Below are positions 52,844 to 61,315 of a stretch of DNA of 64,000 nt, one piece after another. The DNA lies in assembly GCA_965240325.2 (NCBI GenBank), contig OZ251229.1:1984001-2048000 (forward strand), read 5' to 3'. The translations under genes and the position numbers were made by a program. The stretch is from Rebecca billardiae RCC1528 (taxonomy: Eukaryota > Haptophyta). The number at the start of each line of letters is the position of its first letter. Positions within the stretch are counted from its first letter, which is position 1. The notes below the pieces were generated by a model, which ran no database searches, was not told where the DNA came from, and saw only the letters and a list, made by a program, of their open reading frames with translations.

Positions 52844-53080
52844 CGCGCGCGGCCGGCCACGTGCACTGCTCAATCGGCGGTCCAAGCGGTCACTGCTCAC
52901 GAGTGGACGCAAGGAGTCCGGGTGTCAGAATGCGAGAAGGCGCTCCAGACGATCGTCAACTTCACAACTTGCTGTGCACAAGCTTGCGGGGCAGGAGGAC
53001 TGGAGGAGGCTGTATCGGGCTACCATATCCCGATCGGCCCCGCGTGCCCACCGCCCAACCGCTGGACGTCGCGCTGCGCG
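52844..53080. promoter_or_regulatory. Bidirectional promoter region, CobW-like and P1B ATPase genes
   Basis: 237 bp between divergent ATGs. It contains tcaacttcacaacttgctgtgcac and other sequence less GC-rich than the flanking genes. Co-regulation by metal is plausible from gene content, but no named metal-response site is visible. Confidence 0.5.
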
Positions 53081-55816
53081 ATGTCGACGGAGCTGTCGAA
53101 CGGCGCGCCTCGGCAGGACCCGTGTTGCGAGCGCAAGGTGCTCATTCCAAGGGAGCTCGTCGAGGCCGCTCGGAGCACGTCGCGCCAGAGCGCGTGCTCG
53201 GACAATGCCCCGGCCGCGGTTGCGTGCGGCCCAGACGCCACGGACTTCCAGAAGGCGAGCTGCGAGCGCGGATCAGAGGGCTGCAGGCCGTCCGAAGGCC
53301 CTGGGCCAGAGCAACCGGCCAGCGCCGCCTGCCAGAAGGGCTGCTGCGAGCGCGAGGCCGTTCCCGTGCCCGAGGCGACGGCTGATGCAGGCGGGTGTGA
53401 CAGCGGCTGCTGCGATCGCGCACCCGCGCCGCCGCCGACGGCGGCCGTCTCCGACGCGGCCGGCTGCCAAAAGGGGTGCTGCAAGCTCGAGGCGACACCG
53501 CTTGCGCCCGCCAAGCCAGCAGCGCCAGCGGGCGGGTGCTGCGAGCGCGGCGAGTGCGGGAACCGAGGCGAGGTGGACGGCCCTCGCCCGCACGCGAGCG
53601 GCGCGCCTGGCGGCACTGACGGCGGCTGCGTGCAGGGCTGCTGCGCCGGCAAGGGCGGGGCGGCGGGCGGCGACGACGGCGCTCCCTCGGACATGGAGTC
53701 CGACGCGGCCTCGTTCCACGACTGCGCAGAGGACATCCACGCCGAACCGCCGCGCGCCGTCGCGAGCAAGGGCTCGGCAGCGGCGCCCATACTGATGACT
53801 CGCTCTCACGTGGCCGTGGCCGTGGGCGAAGATGCGGACGGCAGCTCGCGCCAGTGCTCGGCGTGCACGGACGCCCCGGGCGCGGTGCCGCACGAGATCA
53901 CGCGCACCGCGCTGCGCGTGCGCAACATCTGCTGCGACGCGGAGGTCCGGCTGATCGAGCGGCTGCTCAAGCCTCTGCGCTCGGTCGAGGCCGTCGATGT
54001 CAACGCGGTCTCCAAGATGGTCTTCGTCTCGCACTGCGTCGCGGAGTGCTGCCTCGGGCCCGAGCGGATCGTGAGCACGCTGAACGACGCGCAGCTCGGC
54101 GCGAGCCTCGCGCTCGGCGCGCACGCCGGCGCCGACGACGACGCCGACGGCTCTCCGCGCACGCTCGGCGAGGTCCTCGTCGCGCGCGCGCCGCTCGCAC
54201 ACGCCGCGCTGCTGTGGCTGCTGCTTCTGGTAGGCGTGGCGTGCGAGGCGGCGGCGGGCGCGGCGGCCTCGCGCCTCGTGCTGGTAGGCTGCGCGGCGCT
54301 CGGCGCGATGCCGCTGCTCACGGCCATCGTGCGCGCCGCCGCGCTCTCGCGCGCGCCGCGCCTCGACATGCGCGCGCTCATGCTCGTCGCGGTCGTTGGC
54401 GCCGTGCTGCTCGGCGAGGCAACAGACGCGGCGCTCCTCGTCACGCTGTACGCGAGCGCGCAGCTCGTGGAGCACGCGGTGATGGCGCGGGTCGAGCGGA
54501 TGCTGCGCGTGGCGTCGCACCTCTCCTCGCCCGTGCTCGCCACCCTCGCCTCCACCTCCGCCGCCGTGCCCCTCGCCGAGCTGCGCGCGGGCGATGAGAT
54601 TGCCGTGCGCGCGGGCGAGCAGCTGCCTGTTGACGGCCGCGTCGCGCGCGGCGTGGCCGTCGTGTCCGAGGCGGCGGTGACGGGCGAGCACGAGCCGCTG
54701 CGCAAGGGGCCGGGCGACGCGGTGCTCTCGGGCTCGCTCGTGCTCACCGGCTACGCCGAGGTCCGCCTCGACGCGCCCGCCGCCGGCTCGGGCCTCGCGC
54801 GCATCGAGCTACTGGTCGCTGAGGCGCAGGCACAGCGCTCGCCCGCACAGGCGGCGGTCGACGCCTTCGCCGCGTGGTGGACGCCCGCCGTGCTGGTCGC
54901 GGCGCTGGGCGTCACGCTGGGCCCCACGCTCGTCGGCGGCGCGCCGATCGGTGCGAACGCGCGCGCCACGCTCACCCTCCTCCTCCTCGCGTGCCCGTGC
55001 GCGCTCGTCTTTGCCACCCCCGTGCCCACAATGGCTGCTATCGCGAGCGCTGCGGGCCATGGGGTTCTCTTTAAGAGCGCCGAGGCTCTGGAGCGGCTGG
55101 CGGCGGTGGGCGCGCTCGCGGTGGACAAGACGGGGACGCTGACGACGGGGCACTTCGCCGTCGTCGCCTCCGAGCGCCCGCCCTTCGCCGCCGCGTCCGA
55201 GAGCCCGGCGGCCGCGGTCAAGCGCGCACTCACGCTCGCGGCCGCAGTCGAGACGCGCTCGGCGCACCCGCTGTCTCACGCCATCGTCGCCGAGGCGGTG
55301 GGCTGCGCCGCCGAGGCCGCGGAGAGCGGCACGTCGCTCCCGCGCGCCGAGCGCTTCCGCTCGATCGAGGGCGTGGGCGTGCAGGCGGACGTCGAGCTGC
55401 CGCCGCCCGCCGCCGCCGGCGCGCCGCCCGCCGGCGCTGCCGAGCAGGTCACGGTCGTCGTCGGCAACGCGCGCGCTCTCGACTGGGCTGGGTGCCTGCC
55501 GCACGCGAAGGCGTGGTTCGCCGAGTTCAGCGCGCGGCACGCGGACGACGCGGTGCTCGTCGTCGTCGTCGACGAGGAGCCCGAGCTCGCCCTCGCGCTC
55601 AACGACTCGGTCCGGCCGGGCGCCGCGGAGGCGATCAGCACACTCCGCGCCCAGGGCGTGCCGACGACAATGCTCACAGGCGCGAGCGCCGCTTCAGCGA
55701 CGCCGCTCGCCGGCCGCCTCGGCCTCGACGGCTGCCACTCGGCGATGCTGCCCTCGGACAAGGCGGCGTGGGTGGCGAAGGCCGTCGCCGAGACGCGCGG
55801 CGGCGTCGCGATGCTC

Positions 55817-55848
<32 letters not shown>

Positions 55849-56386
55849 GCTCGCCACCGTCGGCGTCGCGATGGGCGCGTCCGGCACCGCGCTCGCCAGC
55901 CGCTCCGCGCACGTCGTGCTGCTCGACGAGCACCTCGAGCGGCTGCCGCAGGCGGTGCGGCTCGCGCGGCGCACGCGCGCGCTCGTGCGCGTGAACATCG
56001 CCCTCGCCATCGGCGTCAAGATCGTCGCCGCCGCGCTCACCCTCGCCGGGGCGCTGCGGCTGTACATGGCGGTGATGGTCGATCTCGGCTCTCTCCTCCT
56101 CGTGCTCGGCGTGGGCACGACCGCGCTCGCGCCCGGCATGTGGGGGGCGAGCGGCGTTTCGGCACGCGCCGGCGCGCGCGGCGCGTGGTGGCCGCTGCGC
56201 GGCCTGCGCCGCCTGTCCTCGCTGCGTGAGCCGCTGCTCGATCTGGAGAGCGCGGGCGCGGCGCGCGCCGATGGCGCAGCGGTGCCACTGGCAGTGTCCC
56301 ACCCGCCTGTGACCGCACAGCTCCCATTCGCCGCTGGCGGAGGCGTCACGCCACCCGTCGCCTCTGGCAAGGCGGTTCTGCTCTGA
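53081..56386 (+). CDS. P1B-type heavy-metal ATPase, Zn/Cd class
   Basis: About 1101 aa, single exon, from the ATG at 53081. It pumps metal ions across a membrane using a phospho-aspartate cycle. All core motifs are present: HMA-type domain with C284-C285-D-A-E, TGE loop (VTGEHEP), C638-P-C640, phosphorylated D682-K-T-G-T-L-T, H729-P730, and G-D914-G-I-N-D. The last membrane helices carry N...VKI...MVDLGS, the pattern of the Zn/Cd (P1B-2) group, and the CCxxE-type HMA motif resembles plant zinc ATPases. The first 200 residues hold repeated Cys-pair cassettes ([40 protein letters not shown]), likely metal ligands. It ends in a (TA)n-rich convergent spacer. Confidence 0.93.
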
Positions 56387-56622
<236 letters not shown>

Positions 56623-58047
56623 TCAGACGACATCATCACGCATGAGCAACATGACGAGGGCCTCCCCCACAGAGTCAGGCTGGCGTTTCAGCCGGCCGTG
56701 ACGATCGTGTCGTCGATCATAAGCGCTGGCGTCGCCGTGGTGTCCACCGCCGCCTGCGCTGTTGACGGCGGGTGAGGGTGGCGATGGCAGGCCGAAGGAG
56801 ACAGCCGACGCGCTCCCGTGGTCGTACAAGTACAGCTCGCCGAGCTGGCCGGGCGGAAGGAGGGCCGCGGCCGAGTGGTCGTCCGCCGCGGGCGGGGCGT
56901 ATCCGGCGGACGCGCAATCGTCCGGGGCCGCGGAGCCGGCGGTGTGAGTGTCGTGGCCGCGCGAGCTGTCTGCGCCCCGCTCGTCCTTGGCAGCCCGCCC
57001 GCCGCAGACCAGGTTGACAGACGCGCCGTGCGCGCAGTACACGAGCAGCTGCGTGGTGTCCGTCACCGGGTCGTTCAGCGTCCACATGGACGAGCAGATC
57101 GCCTCGCGGTTGGGGCGGAAGCACTTTGCCCATCCGCCAAGCACGTGCGCGCTGCTCCCCGCGAGCGCCTGCACGTCCAGGGTGACGTGCGCGCCCGCCG
57201 AGATCGACTCGGCGTGCGAGTGGCCGAAGCCCACGCACACGTCTCGCTGGCCCGACGTGTGCCACGCGAAGCCGCGAGCGCACATGTCTGCCCATGGGCC
57301 GCCATGGAAGCCGAACGCCCGGATGGATCGGCGGTCGCGCACGCCCCCGCGGCTCAGGTGACCGCCAACGCCCGCCGCTCGGCACCACGGCTCGTGGCTC
57401 GCGGTCAGCACGAGAGGGTCTGCGCCGAGCGGAAAGGTGACGTTGAACTCGTCGCCACGGGCGCTGTGGTCGGTCGCCCCGGCCCACCCGTCGGCCGCAC
57501 CGGCCCCGCCGCGAATGCGCGGCAGCAGCAGCAGGACGCACGCGGCCGCACCGCCGCCCAGCACGAGGAGAAGTACACACAGCGCGCTGGCGACGCACAC
57601 GGCCGAGTATCGGCGCGCTGGGCGTGCCGGTTCGTGCGGAGAGGGCTTGGCCCAATTCGACTGCTGCTGCGCCGAGACCGTTGGCATCACCGGATCGGGC
57701 CCGTCTGCGAGTCTTGCGACTCGCGCTGCGAGCACCGCCGCGATGCTGTGCTTGCCGTCAATTTGCCAGGCAGGATCTGGCGTGACACATGGCTCGGGCG
57801 TGAGCTCGCCACTTGGGAAAGATGAAAGATGGTCGCGAGCGGCGCCATGTTCCCTTGGCACGCGCAGGTGATATGAGCTCGTGTTCTGGGCGTGTGGGTC
57901 ACTGCCTCCACTGTGGGCACTCGGCTCAGGCGCGGGAGCCGCCTCACCTGCCGGCGCCTCGGCTTGAGCAACGTCGCCAGAGGGCTGGATGGAATCAGCT
58001 ACCGGGCCAGCCCACACGGGGGCCGCGAGGACCGCGCGCCCCGTCAT
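56623..58047 (-). CDS. Type II single-pass membrane protein, unknown family
   Basis: About 474 aa from the first ATG ([15 protein letters not shown]). A polar, Pro/Ser/His-rich N-terminal region of about 150 residues precedes one strong membrane segment at about 152-180 ([20 protein letters not shown] through [11 protein letters not shown]). The basic residues before it (RPARRY) favour a cytosolic N-terminus. The roughly 290-residue exterior domain has several Cys ([52 protein letters not shown]) and aromatic-rich turns ([30 protein letters not shown]), suggesting a disulfide-bonded fold such as a lectin-like or lid domain. No family was recognised. It converges on the ATPase gene. Confidence 0.65.
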   Translation of the reverse strand: MTGRAVLAAPVWAGPVADSIQPSGDVAQAEAPAGEAAPAPEPSAHSGGSDPHAQNTSSYHLRVPREHGAARDHLSSFPSGELTPEPCVTPDPAWQIDGKHSIAAVLAARVARLADGPDPVMPTVSAQQQSNWAKPSPHEPARPARRYSAVCVASALCVLLLVLGGGAAACVLLLLPRIRGGAGAADGWAGATDHSARGDEFNVTFPLGADPLVLTASHEPWCRAAGVGGHLSRGGVRDRRSIRAFGFHGGPWADMCARGFAWHTSGQRDVCVGFGHSHAESISAGAHVTLDVQALAGSSAHVLGGWAKCFRPNREAICSSMWTLNDPVTDTTQLLVYCAHGASVNLVCGGRAAKDERGADSSRGHDTHTAGSAAPDDCASAGYAPPAADDHSAAALLPPGQLGELYLYDHGSASAVSFGLPSPPSPAVNSAGGGGHHGDASAYDRRHDRHGRLKRQPDSVGEALVMLLMRDDVV

Positions 58048-60020
58048 CCGAAGGCGCACGGTCGGTGGCCGGCTTCACGCCCGCCGATGTGTTGGCGCCT
58101 CTCCAGGGAGGCGACTTCGGCTGGTTTCCGTGCCCCTTGCCCGTTCATGCCTTCATGGTGCCTTTTTAATGACAGCCCATTTACCTGCCGCCGGGCGACG
58201 CCTCGCCGCTCGCCGCCTCGGAAGGTCGGAATGTTGCGGCTTGATGCAGCGGAATCTCGCGCGAATCTGACAGTAGTAGATCGCCGATCGAGACTCGAGA
58301 GCAGGCCGCCTCGCGCGCCCGTCGTCGGCGTGGCGTCCGTGCGTCCGGAAATCGGAATCCTCCCGCCGGACCGAAACTCGAATTCACCCCTCGCGGAGAG
58401 AAAACCAGGATCCATGCGTACAGTTTACTAAGAATAAGAGACGCACACAGCTCAGGCACAGTACTCGTAGGCTGTCGCCCTGTGCGGTGTGCGACCTCAT
58501 GTCCTCACCACTGCCCGCTCATGTGAGTATATGTCATGTCGCCGGCGGCGCAGACCAGTGCCGGCGGTGCCAGTGACACTGCAATTGTGCAAGGTCGACT
58601 GAGGAGTGAGGACGACAGTGTCAGTGTGCACTGCGTGGGCAGCGCGACGATCGACCCGCGGACTGTACGTCGGTACGATGCTGGCTCGGCGGGTTTCTAG
58701 TTGCTCCTGCTAGTGGTAGGCTCTGGCTCCGGTTGACCCCTGATGCCAGTCCGGTCATAGAAACCGGGCGTACGCTGCCGAAAATGATCTTCGCATTCCT
58801 GCGGCCGAATGAACGCCCGAAGTGTCCCACAGGGCCCGCCACTCAGTAGGGACCGACTACGGGGTTGCTAATGCTATGTCAGATGATGGCCAATAAGTGC
58901 ACAGGGTGTGAAACTCAGTTCGTGACTAGCAGCCTTACTTCAGACTCTATTTTCGTAGCTATTTACCCAGTCCGGTGCGGACATGTTTCCAATAACTACG
59001 GGTGCATCCGGATCGCTCCCGGACCGTGTTCTGACCAGCAGACTGTCTGAAATGACCGCAGACTGAAATGCTGAGCCACTGTGATGGGTTTCAAATACAC
59101 TAGTAAAAACAGAGTCTGAACCGTCAGTCAGTCAGCTAGGAAGTGCTTGTTGGCCCAATATCCGGCTCTGAAGTCATCAATCATCATCGTCTAGGCATCC
59201 ATTGCTGTCCTCCTGTGCAGTTTTCACGAGTGACTTCATGAAGTCTGAGCTCACAGTGAATAGCTTGATGCCAGTCAATCATTGGCTTAGCTATCTGAAT
59301 TATTCAGTGGCACCGCGAATCACTGATCGGTGAGTGAGTAGTGATCCGTGGCAGCGGAGGTCTAAACCGAAGCCAGAGCCTGCGTCAGCCGCGGTAGCGG
59401 ACACCGTATGCCAGTGCCACAGCTGGCACCGGGTCACTGGCACTTCAAAATCAAATGCTCGACCGTCGATACGGGCGGCGGTGCGTTTGTTTGGCGTTGC
59501 GCACACTGACGCGCGAGGCCCGAGGGCCCCGAGGCGGCGCCTGAGGCGCGGCCGAGGCCGTAAGGCCCGGACGCCCGGCGAACAAGTCACATTCACAAGC
59601 AGCAGTCATTATTAGCTCGTGGGCCCGCTCCTCCACGCCGCAAGTATAATCCTGCACTCGGCCAATACGTCGGTGAAGCCAATCTCCACCGGGGCATGTC
59701 CGTCATCGGGGCTCCGGAGACGTCAGAAGCCTTTCTCGCCCTCCGGCTTCAAGCCGATCCGCCTCGACAATCGCAGGTGGTCCCGCATCAGCCGTTTGCT
59801 CACGGCAGCACGCTCGGTGCGTCCTTCTCGCTCGAGCGTGCTGCTCGCCGCGCCTTCTTCGCGGCGAACTTCGCCTTGCGCCGCGCAATCTCATCCTCAT
59901 TCAGCCTGCGGGGGACACGCCACGGCGACGCGAGCGTGCGCGTGATCAGGAGCCAGCAGGTCTCGGCGGGCGCGGTGCGCCGGGGTTGAGGGCGAGCAGG
60001 GCACAGGCGCGCGTGGCCGC
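58048..60020. other. Intergenic, nothing recognised except one repeat
   Basis: Apart from the 37-bp repeat at 58418-58454 and ordinary low-complexity sequence, no gene, RNA or repeat was found. Open frames near 57.8-58.4 kb on the plus strand mirror the minus-strand gene's 5' region and are not supported. Confidence 0.5.
58418..58454 (-). repeat. 37-bp exact repeat, copy 2
   Basis: Perfect reverse complement of 37462-37498. It lies about 370 bp upstream of the type II membrane-protein gene start, in the same orientation relative to its gene as copy 1 is to the sulfotransferase gene. Confidence 0.9.
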
Positions 60021-60515
60021 TTACCCAGCGTTCTCGCGCCTGCGCTTCCGCCGGTCCTTCACCTTCTCGCGAGCGCGCTCCTGCGCCTTCGCGGCCCGCC
60101 GCTCCTTCTTCTTTGCAGCCTTCTGCAGCACCTTCTGCGTCTCATTGTACGTGCGCGCTTTTCGCCGGGCCTCGGTGAGTGCGCGCATGTGCTGCCGCCC
60201 GCTCGCGAACTCTGCCGCCGCCGCCGCCGAGGTGAATCTACGCTCGGGGAACAGTCGGCTTTGCCACACCGTCGCCCCTTTCTTCGAGGTCGTCACCTCA
60301 AAGCAGCGCTCCCAGGCCTCCCCTTCCTCCGACTCGCTTTCACTCTCAGCGCCCGCGTCCTCCCCGTCCTCGCCGCTCTCCTCATCGTCTCTCTCGATCA
60401 AGTCCGCGAATCGGCGACGAGTGGGCTCCTGCTCGTCGTCGTCGTCGTCGTCGCTGAGACCGTCGTCGTCCTCGAGATCGCGCAGCTTGCTCAGCTGACG
60501 GATGCGTGACGCCAT
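60021..60515 (-). CDS. Small acidic/basic coiled-coil protein, probably nucleolar
   Basis: About 164 aa from the ATG at 60515 (MASRIRQLSKLRDLEDDDG). An acidic block (DDDDDDEQEP; EDGEDAGAESESESEEGE) is followed by a compact segment, WERCFEVTTSKKGATVWQSR and LFPERRFTSAAAAAEFASGR, then a strongly basic helix (KVLQKAAKKKERRAAKAQER ending KDRRKRRRENAG). Acid-then-basic proteins of this type are often nucleolar rRNA-processing factors, but no family was recognised. The frame is distinctive enough to be real. It is divergent from the next gene. Confidence 0.6.
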   Translation of the reverse strand: MASRIRQLSKLRDLEDDDGLSDDDDDDEQEPTRRRFADLIERDDEESGEDGEDAGAESESESEEGEAWERCFEVTTSKKGATVWQSRLFPERRFTSAAAAAEFASGRQHMRALTEARRKARTYNETQKVLQKAAKKKERRAAKAQERAREKVKDRRKRRRENAG

Positions 60516-60617
60516 TGCGACCGCGAGTCCGGCCGCGCGCTCGCGGTGTCGTGCGAGCCCGGCCCGGAACGCGGCCGCCAGCCAGCCGGTGAGCGGCGGC
60601 CGCCTTTGCAAGCGACC

Positions 60618-61190
60618 ATGCCCGCCGCGGACGAGCAGGCCGCGGCCCCCGCGGCCGAGGAGCCCGAGCGACCAATTGCGTTGCACGCCCTTCCAGAGAA
60701 CGACATTCTTCCGCCCACCGTCCCGTTGCCGCGCCCGCGAGACACGACCAAGCAAACGCGGCGGTCTGGTGGTCTTGGCGCTCCCGGCGGCCACGTGGAG
60801 CCACCCAAGCCATCCATCCGACCGCCTTCTGCTGAGTTTCTGCAACGCCGAGCCGGCGAGGTGGATAGCGGCACGTCGTTGGACGGTGGACGCCCACAGC
60901 GCCGAGCCATGTCGTTCTCCATCGAGACCGTGCGCGGCAAGGCCAAGATCAATGCGCGGCCCCCTCCCCCTCCACCAAACGTGCCGCGGCCGAGCAAAGA
61001 GTATATGGAGCGCTTCCTCAGCGGCAGGGCTCCCGCTTCGCGAGCACAGTCATTCGAGCCCACTCGGACGACGGGCCCCGCGCGTGTGCAGCAGCACCAG
61101 ATCGTCAACACGAAGCGGCTGGACACGCTCCTTGCCGAGCTGCGCTCCGGTGGCCCAGTTGCGCAGCGGCTCTGGCCTCAAGCCTGGTAG
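60618..61190 (+). CDS. Proline-rich protein of unknown function
   Basis: About 190 aa from the ATG at 60618 (MPAADEQAAAPAAEEPERP). Largely disordered and Pro-rich (PRPSKEYMERFLSGR, RPPPPPPNVPRP), with a Ser/Arg segment RRAMSFSIETVRGKAKINAR that could be a phosphorylation or docking site. The C-terminal helix VNTKRLDTLLAELRSGGPVA looks like a binding motif. No domain was recognised. It shares a 102-bp 5' region with the divergent acidic/basic protein gene. Confidence 0.5.
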   Translation: MPAADEQAAAPAAEEPERPIALHALPENDILPPTVPLPRPRDTTKQTRRSGGLGAPGGHVEPPKPSIRPPSAEFLQRRAGEVDSGTSLDGGRPQRRAMSFSIETVRGKAKINARPPPPPPNVPRPSKEYMERFLSGRAPASRAQSFEPTRTTGPARVQQHQIVNTKRLDTLLAELRSGGPVAQRLWPQAW

Positions 61191-61315
61191 TGCAATCACA
61201 TCAACATATCTAGGTTTCGTTAGACAACTTCGACCTGCTAGTACTAAGACTACTCAGCCATACTGCACTGACTTGCTCAGCACGTAGCCAGTAGCAGCGC
61301 GGTCTCACGAGTCAG

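Noticed and set aside
52682-53080. Longer N-terminus of the metal ATPase
   Set aside because: There is no ATG upstream in frame within the divergent spacer. The extension overlaps the CobW-like gene's coding start and lacks family features.
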